Positions 1-6,278 of a DNA stretch of 9,321 bases are shown here, piece by piece; the first letter of the stretch is position 1, and every line of letters begins with the position of its first letter. Source of the stretch: Anaerolineales bacterium (GTDB lineage: Bacteria; Chloroflexota; Anaerolineae; Promineifilales; Promineifilaceae); assembly GCA_020432595.1 (NCBI GenBank), contig JAGQGA010000169.1:1-9321 (forward strand), read 5' to 3'. A model generated the notes under the pieces. That model did not search any database, was not told the origin of the DNA, and worked only from the letters and a program-made list of their open reading frames with translations. The position numbers and the translations under genes were made by a program.

Positions 1-210
1 TGGGAAGCGGCCTGGCTGCTGGATCAAGGTCAGGATGCGACGCATGAGATCACCGTGATGAAGCATTTTATTGACGAGATGGCAGTGCGCGTGGCCGACC
101 AAGGGCTGCAAACGCTCGGTGGCTACGGCTACATTCGGGAATATCCGATGGAGCTGTGGCTGCGGAATGCGCGGGGTTTTGCCACGTTTGATGGGGTGGC
201 GATGGTTTAA
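1..210 (+). CDS. Acyl-CoA dehydrogenase, C-terminal fragment
   Basis: This is the last 69 codons of a gene that begins left of the window. The frame is open from base 1 to the TAA at 208-210. The segment LQTLGGYGYIREYPMELWLR is the conserved flavin-contacting C-terminal region of acyl-CoA dehydrogenases, flavoenzymes that make the 2-enoyl-CoA in the first step of beta-oxidation. In many family members this region runs on into an IYEGT motif carrying the catalytic glutamate, then another helix. Here the matching place reads FATFDGVAMV and the protein stops, so the Glu is replaced by Asp and the final helix is missing. The base may lie elsewhere, as in long-chain and isovaleryl-CoA dehydrogenases, or this may be the non-catalytic partner of a heteromeric enzyme with the next gene. 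The family call is firm; substrate and activity are not visible. Confidence 0.88.
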   Translation, partial: WEAAWLLDQGQDATHEITVMKHFIDEMAVRVADQGLQTLGGYGYIREYPMELWLRNARGFATFDGVAMV

Positions 211-219
211 GCGGTAAGC

Positions 220-284
220 AGTTATCAGTTGTCAGTAATCAGTTGACTTTTTGACCGATTACCGATTACTGATTACCGATTACT
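220..284. repeat. Inverted array of heptamer repeats
   Basis: Two blocks of four 7-base units face each other. The left block (220-247) reads AGTTATC, AGTTGTC, AGTAATC, AGTTGAC. The right block (257-284) reads GATTACC, GATTACT, GATTACC, GATTACT. The spacer is nine T-rich bases (248-256). The right block is a near reverse complement of the left (20 of 28 positions by hand), so the array can fold into a hairpin. It fills the gap between the two acyl-CoA dehydrogenase genes. Short heptanucleotide tandem repeats between genes are known from filamentous cyanobacteria; placing this in that class is inference. It could attenuate transcription or stabilise mRNA between the genes. Confidence 0.8.
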
Positions 285-298
285 GGTTTGAGGTGGAC

Positions 299-1549
299 AT
301 GATTAGCTTTGAAATTCCAGAGAAATTGCAGCAGGAAACCAAGATGGCGGAGATGGTGGCGGCGCAGGTGATGCGGCCGAAGTCGCGCTATTTGGATGAG
401 CATGAGCATGAACGGCCGTCTGATTTTATCAACATCATGTGGCCGGTGATTAAGGAGCAGTATAAAAAGCAGTTGGCGGGGCTGCAAAATGGCAACGGCA
501 GCCAGCCAAAGCGGGAAGGGCCAAACTGGGCGGTGCTGCGCTTTGTGCTGCTCATTGAAATGTTGAGCTGGGGGGACACCGGGCAATATTTGTGTATGCC
601 AGGCGGCGGGTTGGGTGGCTCGGCGGTGGAGGCTGTGGGTACGCCAGAGCAAAAAGTGCGCTTTTTCAGCCGCTTTGCCGAAGGAAATGAACCGTCATGG
701 GGTTCGATGGCGATTACGGAGCCGGATGCCGGGTCGGATAATAGCTCGATGCGAACAACGGCCGTTCTTGACCCCGCCACCAACGAATGGATTATCAACG
801 GCGAAAAAATCTTTATCACCAGCGGCTCGCTTTCGCTGAAGGAGTCGGATGGCTTTTGCGTGGTGTGGGCGACGGTAGACCCGACGGCCGGCCGCAAGGG
901 GATCAAGTCGTTTGTGGTGGAGGGGCGCACGCCGGGGGTGGAAGTGAGCCACGGGCTGGACAAGCTGGGGATTCGCGCCAGCGACACGGTGATTTTGTCG
1001 TTTAGGGATGTGCGCGTGCCGTATGAAAATTTGCTGGGCAGCCCGGAAGTGCGCGAGAAATCTACCAAGGGGTTTGCCGGGGCGATGCAGACGTTTGATG
1101 CCAGTCGGCCGGCGGTGGCCGCCAGTGCGATGGGGATTGCGCGGGCGGCGTTGGAATTTACGAAGCAAAAGCTGGTGGAAGATGGGATTGTTTTGGACTA
1201 TACCAAGCCGAGGCATGAATTAACGGCCGTTGAGCGCGACGTGCTCAACATGGAAGCGCAGTACAAAACGGCGTGGCTTCTCACCCTCAAGGCGGCGGCG
1301 GCGATTGCCCACGGGCAGGGGAACCGGTTGGAGGCGAGTATGTGTAAGGCTCATGCAGGAACGGCCGTTACCCGCATCACCCAGAAATCCGTCGAACTCC
1401 TCGGCCCCCTCGGCTACTCCCGCGAACTGCTGGCCGAAAAATGGATGCGCGATGCCAAAATCAACGACATCTACGAAGGCACCCGCCAAATCAACCTCCT
1501 CATCGTCGCTCGCTCCATTCTCGGCTATTCCCGCCGCGAATTAAAGTAA
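299..1549 (+). CDS. Acyl-CoA dehydrogenase
   Basis: A complete 416-residue flavoprotein of the acyl-CoA dehydrogenase family, oxidising acyl-CoA to trans-2-enoyl-CoA and passing electrons to electron-transfer flavoprotein. It shows AITEPDAGSD at residues 138-147 (FAD and substrate contact), WIINGEK at 164-170 opening the middle beta domain, and RDAKINDIYEGTRQI near the end, with E393 in YEGT as the expected catalytic base. The start at 299 is chosen because GAGG (290-293) sits 5 bases upstream. The frame is open back to a TTG at 251, but those codons translate the GATTACY heptamer repeats and are unlikely to be coding. The N-terminal region, before the first recognisable motif, is not a standard one I know. 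It lies 88 bases after another acyl-CoA dehydrogenase gene and upstream of fadN-fadA, so it most likely feeds that pathway. Chain-length preference cannot be read. Confidence 0.93.
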   Translation: MISFEIPEKLQQETKMAEMVAAQVMRPKSRYLDEHEHERPSDFINIMWPVIKEQYKKQLAGLQNGNGSQPKREGPNWAVLRFVLLIEMLSWGDTGQYLCMPGGGLGGSAVEAVGTPEQKVRFFSRFAEGNEPSWGSMAITEPDAGSDNSSMRTTAVLDPATNEWIINGEKIFITSGSLSLKESDGFCVVWATVDPTAGRKGIKSFVVEGRTPGVEVSHGLDKLGIRASDTVILSFRDVRVPYENLLGSPEVREKSTKGFAGAMQTFDASRPAVAASAMGIARAALEFTKQKLVEDGIVLDYTKPRHELTAVERDVLNMEAQYKTAWLLTLKAAAAIAHGQGNRLEASMCKAHAGTAVTRITQKSVELLGPLGYSRELLAEKWMRDAKINDIYEGTRQINLLIVARSILGYSRRELK

Positions 1550-1554
1550 AGCTG

Positions 1555-1563
1555 TGCTACAAT
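1555..1563 (+). promoter_or_regulatory. Extended -10 promoter, probably leaderless
   Basis: TGCTACAAT at 1555-1563 is an extended -10 element (TGN-TACAAT) just after the acyl-CoA dehydrogenase stop codon. No convincing -35 box lies 16-18 bases upstream. Transcription would be expected to begin about 7 bases after the box, at or next to the A of the antitoxin ATG (1570). There is also no Shine-Dalgarno sequence before that ATG, so the transcript is probably leaderless. Confidence 0.5.
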
Positions 1564-1569
1564 TTGCCT

Positions 1570-1755
1570 ATGATAAAAACAATTACCTTAAACAAAGCGC
1601 AGGCAGATTTTGCAACTTTAATGGAATTGGCTATTAACAAACATAGCCAATTCCGTATCGCTTCTGAGCAAGGTGGTGTCATCCTCATTTCTGAGGAAGA
1701 TTATGACAATTTGCTGGAAACGTTGGAATTGCTGTCGAGACCTAGCCTTTTATGA
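1570..1755 (+). CDS. Phd/YefM-type antitoxin, truncated
   Basis: A 61-codon frame beginning MIKTITLNKAQADFATLMEL, with GGVILISEEDYDNLLETLEL at residues 35-54. This is the N-terminal DNA-binding fold of Phd/YefM antitoxins, which repress their own operon and neutralise a partner toxin (RelE/YoeB or Doc type). Intact members usually run to about 75-90 residues, with a C-terminal segment that wraps the toxin. Here the frame ends early, at TGA 1753-1755. The missing segment is still readable in the next frame (see 1742-1831), so this looks like a recently broken gene. No toxin gene follows. The DNA-binding part might still be made and bind operators, but toxin neutralisation should be lost. The start is the only ATG and lies about 7 bases after a -10 element, without a ribosome binding site. 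Confidence 0.75.
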   Translation: MIKTITLNKAQADFATLMELAINKHSQFRIASEQGGVILISEEDYDNLLETLELLSRPSLL

Positions 1756-1831
1756 CGCCATTCAGAAAGCGGATCAGGAGATGAAAACTGGAAATACGCT
1801 AAGTTAGGATGAGGTATTTGACCGTGAATGA
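1742..1831 (+). pseudogene. Frameshifted C-terminal remnant of the Phd/YefM antitoxin
   Basis: In the frame one base ahead of the antitoxin, codons from 1742 read LAFYDAIQKADQEMKTGNT, then S, a TAG stop (1805-1807), DEVFDRE and TGA at 1829-1831. This is the expected C-terminal half of a Phd/YefM antitoxin: a helix following LLS, then a short DEVF-like tail. Joining the frames near 1738-1742 gives a protein of about 87 codons, the normal family length. Two lesions are therefore needed, a net one-base gain or two-base loss near 1740 and a nonsense change at 1805, which argues for true decay over a single sequencing error. Confidence 0.7.
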
Positions 1832-1871
1832 GTTCAACCACCTTTAATGAACTGGATAAAGGGTAGACAAA

Positions 1872-2114
1872 ATGATAGTTTCTACAGCATATGATGAAAT
1901 TGTAGATTTTATAGCTGCTGGCACGACACCCGACAGTGTGATTGCTTTTCGTCCTTCAGATCAGACAAAAGAGCGCGTAGCTAACTTGATACACAAAGAA
2001 AAAACGGTAGGCCTTTTGCCCGACGAGACGGCCGAACTCAACCATTATATGCAGCTTGAGCATTTAATGCGGTTAGCAAAAGCACGCGCACACAAACACT
2101 TGACACATGAGTAA
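1872..2114 (+). CDS. Small conserved protein paired with HNH endonuclease
   Basis: An 80-residue acidic-basic protein with no signal peptide or membrane segment. Residues 1-20 carry YDEIVDFIAAGTTPDSVIAF; the rest is predicted helical and ends in a basic stretch, MRLAKARAHKHL. AAAGGG at 1858-1863 lies 8 bases before the ATG and acts as ribosome binding site. A loose promoter candidate is TTGACC at 1818-1823 with TTTAAT at 1843-1848, though its 19-base spacing is long. Its stop overlaps the HNH gene start by 8 bases (ATGAGTAA), which implies translational coupling. From memory, proteins of this type often precede an HNH gene in cyanobacteria and Chloroflexi. I do not know an assigned function; an antitoxin, inhibitor or DNA-targeting partner for the nuclease is inference from layout only. 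Confidence 0.75.
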   Translation: MIVSTAYDEIVDFIAAGTTPDSVIAFRPSDQTKERVANLIHKEKTVGLLPDETAELNHYMQLEHLMRLAKARAHKHLTHE

Positions 2115-2547
2115 AAGTTACATTAGTCAGGCATTGCGGAAAGAAGTAGTGCTCCGCGCTGCCTACCTTTGTGAATATTGCTTGATTCATGAAAACGACA
2201 CCTATTTTGGTTGCCAAGTTGATCACGTTATTAGTGAAAAGCATGGCGGTTTGACCGAAAGCCAGAACTTAGCGTTAGCGTGTACTGTTTGTAATCGAAA
2301 CAAAGGGAGTGATATTGGTTCTCTCGTTTGGGAATCGGGACGGTTTGTGCGCTTCTTTAACCCACGTATAGACAAATGGGGTGAGCATTTCCGATTGCAA
2401 GGTGTCGAGATTGTGCCGCTAACAGAGATTGGGATTGCAACAAACAACATATTGAAATTTAATGATTCTGAACGGCTAATGGAAAGACAAGAATTGGCTG
2501 AGTTGGGGAGGTACCCAGCACCAGAGGCAATTGCTGTTATTTTTTGA
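2107..2547 (+). CDS. HNH endonuclease
   Basis: A 146-residue protein with a complete HNH nuclease core near the N-terminus. C22/C25 (CEYC) and C59/C62 (CTVC) form the expected structural zinc site. VDHVIS carries D39-H40, the metal-binding and general-base pair. N54 in QNLALAC and N63 in CNRNKGSD complete the ββα-metal motif. Residues 75-146 form a less familiar C-terminal part rich in aromatic and hydrophobic residues (RFVRFFNPRIDKWGEHF). The family makes DNA breaks or nicks and occurs in restriction, homing and defence systems; this one's target is unknown. It is coupled to the 80-residue gene by an 8-base overlap and no separate ribosome binding site is evident. The gene is more AT-rich than the fad genes, suggesting transfer. 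It ends 38 bases before fadN. Confidence 0.85.
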   Translation: MSKSYISQALRKEVVLRAAYLCEYCLIHENDTYFGCQVDHVISEKHGGLTESQNLALACTVCNRNKGSDIGSLVWESGRFVRFFNPRIDKWGEHFRLQGVEIVPLTEIGIATNNILKFNDSERLMERQELAELGRYPAPEAIAVIF

Positions 2548-2570
2548 CTTCCATAGGCTGTTCAGGTTTT

Positions 2571-2576
2571 GAGGAG
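2571..2576 (+). promoter_or_regulatory. Ribosome binding site that sets the fadN start
   Basis: GAGGAG lies 9 bases before the ATG at 2586. The frame is open back to a TTG at 2544, inside the end of the HNH gene, but that codon has no Shine-Dalgarno sequence. The protein starting at 2586 places the nucleotide-binding glycine motif at residues 12-19, the normal position. Confidence 0.8.
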
Positions 2577-2585
2577 AACCCAAGC

Positions 2586-4967
2586 ATGACATTCCGCATA
2601 GACAAGGTGGCTGTGATTGGCGCGGGCACGATGGGGGGCGGGATTGCTGCCCACTTAGCCAATGTGGGCACCCCCGTGGTGCTGTTGGATATGGTGCCGC
2701 CCAATTTGAGCGACGCAGAGAAGAATGAACCCAGGGCGCGAAACAAAATCGTGCAGAGTTTGTATGACCGGATGGCGAAGGCGCGGCCGGCCAATCTGGC
2801 GCGAGCCGACCGAGGGGATTTGATTACCGTTGGCAATTTGGAAGATGATTTTGACAAGATTGCCGACTGTGACTGGATTGTTGAGGTGATTATTGAGCAG
2901 CTTGCCCCCAAGCAGGCACTCATGGAGCGTATTGAGGCGGTGCGAAAGCCGGGCAGCATTGTCAGCTCCAACACCTCTGGCATTCCCATTGCCCAGATTG
3001 CCGAGGGGCGCAGCGATGAGTTTAAGGCGCACTTTTTGGGGACGCACTTTTTTAACCCGCCGCGCTATTTGAAGCTGCTGGAGGTGATTCCCACGGCCGA
3101 TACTTCCGCTGCCGTACTCGACTTTATGGTGCAGTTTGGGCGTGATGTGTTGGGTAAAGGGGTGGTGGTATGCAAAGACACCCCCAACTTTATCGCCAAC
3201 CGCTTCATCGCCATCGTCGGTTCCTATGTGCAGGAATATGCTTTTGCCAATAGCTATACCGTGGCCGAGATTGATGCCATTACCGGGCCATTGGTGGGGC
3301 ATCCCAAAACGGCCACCTTCCGGCTGATGGATTTGGTGGGGATTGACGTGATGCTCCATGTCAACAGCAATTTGTACCCCGCCATTCCCGATGATGAATA
3401 CCGCGAGGTGTTGAAGGGGGCGAAGAGCGAGGCGGTGTATGCCCATTTCCGCGAAAACAAATGGTTTGGCAATAAATCGGGCCAAGGTTTTTACAAGCAA
3501 GTGCGCGGGGCCAGCGGGCGCGAATTCCACACGTTGAACCCGGAGACGTTTGAATACTTCAACCCGCCAAGCGTGCGCTTTGATTCGGTGGGGGCGGTGC
3601 GGAAGATTGAGGATTTGGGGGAGCGGCTGCGGGCATTGCTGCAGCATGATGACCGAGCGGCGCAGTTTATCCGCGATACGACCTATTTTATGCTGGCGTA
3701 TGCGGCGTATGTGACGCCGGAAATTGCCCACAGTATTAAAGATGTGGATGATGCCAACCGCTGGGGGTTTGCCCATGAGGCGGGGCCGTTTGAGACGTGG
3801 GATATGCTGGGGGTGCGGGAAACGGCCGTTTCCATGCAGGCCGCCGGGTTCAAAGTAGCCGACTGGGTGCAGCAAATGCTGGATGCGGGTCATGAGCGGT
3901 TTTATGAAAACGGCCGTTATTACGACTTCAACAGCCAAAGCTACAGCGAACCTATTGCCAGCAAAAACATCGCCGTTGCTAACCTCCACGCCGCTGGCAA
4001 AGAAGTGGCTCGCAACGACAGCGCCAGCCTGCTCGACATGGGTGACGGCGTAGCCCTGCTGGAGTTCCACGCCAAGATGAATGCTATTGATGATGGCATC
4101 GTCGGCATGGCAAATATTGCCCTGGAACGACTCAACAGCGACTTTGACGCGCTGGTGATTGGCAACGACGGGCAGGATTTTTGCGTCGGGGCCAACATTT
4201 TTATGGTGGGTGTGGCTGCTGCCCAGGGTATGTGGGAGCAACTTGACAAAACGATTTGGAATTTGCAGGATGCGACCTTCCGGCTGCGCCACGCCCCCAA
4301 GCCGGTAGTCACGGCTCCGCACCAGCGGGTGCTGGGTGGTGGCGTGGAGCTGGCGATGGCCGGCTGGACGGCCGTTGCTGACCATGAAACGTACATGGGT
4401 CTAGTGGAAGTGGGTGTGGGTGTGGTTCCGGCCGGCGGTGGCCTCAAAGAACTCATTCGTCGCCGTATCAACCCTGTCATGAAGACTCCTAATGCCGATG
4501 TGCTGCCCATTATGCAGGAGGTGTTCCAGCAAGTAGCCTTGGCAAAAGTTGGCACCAGCGCTTGGGAAGCCCGCGAATTGGGGTATTTACTCGACAGCGA
4601 CACCATTGTGATGGGCAGCGAACAACGGCTAGCGAAGGCCAAGGCCGTGGCTCTGCAGCTTGTTGCTTCCGGGGCGCGTCCGCCGGAGGTGGAAAAGGTG
4701 TATGCGGCTGGGCTGGAAGCGTATGCCGCCCTGCGGCTAGGTATCCAGAGCTTTGTTTGGGGCAACTATGCCAGTGCCTATGATGCGGTGGTGAGCGACA
4801 AGGTGGCCTATGTGCTGTGCGGCGGCAAGCTGAGCGCCCCGGCCTGGGTAGATCCGTGGTATATTTTGGATTTGGAGCGTGAGGCGTTCTTGTCACTGCT
4901 GGGCAACCAGGAGACGCGGGATCGGATTATGCATATGCTGCAAACGGGTAAGCCGCTGCGGAATTAA
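2586..4967 (+). CDS. fadN: 3-hydroxyacyl-CoA dehydrogenase/enoyl-CoA hydratase, FadN type
   Basis: A 793-residue bifunctional beta-oxidation enzyme that hydrates 2-enoyl-CoA and oxidises the 3-hydroxyacyl-CoA with NAD. The dehydrogenase comes first: GAGTMGGG at residues 12-19 (Rossmann NAD site), SSNTSG from 127, GTHFFNP with H154 as catalytic histidine, and TPNFIANR with N201. A second C-terminal dehydrogenase repeat includes HEAGPFETWD near 397. The hydratase domain follows from about 490: LLEFHAKMNA, the oxyanion-hole loop DFCVGANIFM near 531, GGGVEL with E588, and LVEVGVG with E608, matching the two catalytic glutamates of crotonase. Dehydrogenase-first order, total length and the GKPLRN C-terminus match Bacillus FadN (about 789 residues) and differ from FadB/FadJ, where the hydratase leads. 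The fadA ribosome binding site overlaps its stop codon, so the two are cotranscribed. Confidence 0.93.
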   Translation: MTFRIDKVAVIGAGTMGGGIAAHLANVGTPVVLLDMVPPNLSDAEKNEPRARNKIVQSLYDRMAKARPANLARADRGDLITVGNLEDDFDKIADCDWIVEVIIEQLAPKQALMERIEAVRKPGSIVSSNTSGIPIAQIAEGRSDEFKAHFLGTHFFNPPRYLKLLEVIPTADTSAAVLDFMVQFGRDVLGKGVVVCKDTPNFIANRFIAIVGSYVQEYAFANSYTVAEIDAITGPLVGHPKTATFRLMDLVGIDVMLHVNSNLYPAIPDDEYREVLKGAKSEAVYAHFRENKWFGNKSGQGFYKQVRGASGREFHTLNPETFEYFNPPSVRFDSVGAVRKIEDLGERLRALLQHDDRAAQFIRDTTYFMLAYAAYVTPEIAHSIKDVDDANRWGFAHEAGPFETWDMLGVRETAVSMQAAGFKVADWVQQMLDAGHERFYENGRYYDFNSQSYSEPIASKNIAVANLHAAGKEVARNDSASLLDMGDGVALLEFHAKMNAIDDGIVGMANIALERLNSDFDALVIGNDGQDFCVGANIFMVGVAAAQGMWEQLDKTIWNLQDATFRLRHAPKPVVTAPHQRVLGGGVELAMAGWTAVADHETYMGLVEVGVGVVPAGGGLKELIRRRINPVMKTPNADVLPIMQEVFQQVALAKVGTSAWEARELGYLLDSDTIVMGSEQRLAKAKAVALQLVASGARPPEVEKVYAAGLEAYAALRLGIQSFVWGNYASAYDAVVSDKVAYVLCGGKLSAPAWVDPWYILDLEREAFLSLLGNQETRDRIMHMLQTGKPLRN

Positions 4968-4975
4968 GGAGAAAC

Positions 4976-6160
4976 ATGATGACACGTGAAGCTGTAATTG
5001 TAGCTGGGTCACGAACGGCCGTTGGTAAGGCCAAGCGGGGCAGCACGCGCAACTGGCGCTCCGACGACATGGCCGCAGCGGTAATTCGGGAAGTGATGCG
5101 CCAGGCCGAAGGGTTTGACCCGGCCGAGATAGACGATGTGATTATTGGCTGCGCCATGCCCGAAGGGGCGCAAGGGTTAAACTTTGGCCGCACCATTGCC
5201 CTGCGGGCGGGGCTGCCAGTGGACACCCCTGGCATGACCGTCAACCGCTTTTGCTCCAGCGGGCTGCAAACCATTGCGATGGCTGCCGAGCGCATCATTG
5301 CCAATGGGGCTGACGCGATCATTGCGGGTGGGGCGGAAACGATGAGCATGGTCCCCATGAGTGGTTTTCGTGTGAACCCGAACCCCTACATGGTGGAAAA
5401 TATGCCTGAAGTGTATATGGGCATGGGGTACACGGCGGAAAACGTGGCCGATGAATATGAAGTGAGCCGCCAGGCGCAGGATGAATTTGCCGTGCGGAGC
5501 CACCAGCGGGCAGCGGTGGCCTATGCCAAAGGACTGTTTGACGGCGAAATTTTGCCGATTGAGATTGAAGAGACGACGGCTGGAGCCAATGGGCCAGAAA
5601 CGACCACGTTTATCCTTGATAAAGATGAGCATCTTCGAGCTGACACCACTTTGGAAGGGCTGGCAAAACTGCGGCCGGTGTTTAAGCAGGGTGGGAGCGT
5701 TACGGCCGGGAATGCTTCCCCTCTCAGCGATGGGGCGGCGGCGGTGCTGGTGATGGAGCGCAGCAAGGCGGAGGCATTGGGGTTGAAGCCATTGCTGAAG
5801 TTTGTGGGCTTTAACGTCGGCGGTGTGCGGCCGGAGGTGATGGGGATTGGTCCGGTGGCGGCGGTGCCGCGTGTGCTGAAGCGCACGGGATTGAGCCTGA
5901 ACAACATTGACCTGATTGAACTGAATGAGGCGTTTGCCGCCCAAGCGGTGGCGGTCATTCGTGAGTTGGGGCTGGACGAAGAGAAGGTCAACGTGAACGG
6001 TGGCGCGATTGCCCTGGGGCATCCGCTGGGCTGCACGGGGGCGAAGTTGACGGTGCAGATTATGAATGAGATGCGCCGCCGCGACAGCCAGTTTGGCATG
6101 GTGACGATGTGTATTGGCGGCGGCATGGGTGCGGCCGGGATTTTTGAGCGGTTGAATTAG
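4976..6160 (+). CDS. fadA: Acetyl-CoA C-acyltransferase (thiolase), FadA type
   Basis: A 394-residue thiolase that cleaves 3-ketoacyl-CoA with CoA to acetyl-CoA and an acyl-CoA two carbons shorter, closing the beta-oxidation cycle. The nucleophile is C93 in VNRFCSSGLQT. NEAF at 317-320, H349 in GGAIALGHPLG and C379 in MCIGGGMG are the other catalytic motifs, all intact, and the length is standard. The ribosome binding site AAGGAG (4966-4971) overlaps the fadN stop. It lies 4 bases from the ATG at 4976 and 7 from a second in-frame ATG at 4979, so the true start may be 4979 (one residue shorter). The pairing with fadN supports a degradative thiolase over a biosynthetic acetoacetyl-CoA thiolase, although the sequence alone cannot fix chain length. 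Confidence 0.94.
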   Translation: MMTREAVIVAGSRTAVGKAKRGSTRNWRSDDMAAAVIREVMRQAEGFDPAEIDDVIIGCAMPEGAQGLNFGRTIALRAGLPVDTPGMTVNRFCSSGLQTIAMAAERIIANGADAIIAGGAETMSMVPMSGFRVNPNPYMVENMPEVYMGMGYTAENVADEYEVSRQAQDEFAVRSHQRAAVAYAKGLFDGEILPIEIEETTAGANGPETTTFILDKDEHLRADTTLEGLAKLRPVFKQGGSVTAGNASPLSDGAAAVLVMERSKAEALGLKPLLKFVGFNVGGVRPEVMGIGPVAAVPRVLKRTGLSLNNIDLIELNEAFAAQAVAVIRELGLDEEKVNVNGGAIALGHPLGCTGAKLTVQIMNEMRRRDSQFGMVTMCIGGGMGAAGIFERLN

Positions 6161-6180
6161 GTTACATTTTAGCGATTAAG

Positions 6181-6260
6181 AAAATAGGACGCTGATTTTC
6201 CTGATTTTCCTGATAAGAAAGCTTGATCAGGTGTATCAGGAAAATTAGCGTCCTGTTTTT
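6181..6260. terminator. Bidirectional hairpin terminator
   Basis: A 20-base inverted repeat with one mismatch: left arm 6186-6205 (AGGACGCTGATTTTCCTGAT) and right arm 6235-6254. An A-rich run lies before it (6181-6184) and GTTTTTT after it, so a U-tract forms on either strand. It sits between the end of fadA (+) and the end of the monooxygenase gene (-), as expected for a shared terminator of converging genes. The left arm also holds a tandem TTTTCCTGA repeat, and a smaller inner repeat (CCTGAT 6209-6214, ATCAGG 6226-6231) lets it fold in more than one register. Confidence 0.82.
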
Positions 6261-6278
6261 TAGAGAACTGGCAGCAGG

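Noticed and set aside
220..284. CRISPR array
   Set aside because: Units are only 7 bases, contiguous and without spacers.
251..298. N-terminal extension of the second acyl-CoA dehydrogenase
   Set aside because: These codons translate the heptamer repeat (TDYRLLITDY) and start at a TTG; the ATG at 299 has a proper ribosome binding site.
1756..1871. Partner toxin (YoeB, RelE or Doc) for the broken antitoxin
   Set aside because: Only the antitoxin's own remnant and about 40 further bases lie here; no toxin coding sequence or fragment is readable.
2545..2573. Promoter for fadN using TTGACT at 2545-2550
   Set aside because: At 17-base spacing the -10 position reads TTTGAG, too poor to support a call; readthrough from upstream is as likely.
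2655..4385. A 576-codon open frame on the - strand inside fadN
   Set aside because: It is antisense to a gene with all catalytic motifs intact, its translation is rich in H, R, P and Q as expected from the shadow of GC-biased codons, and it has no recognisable domain.
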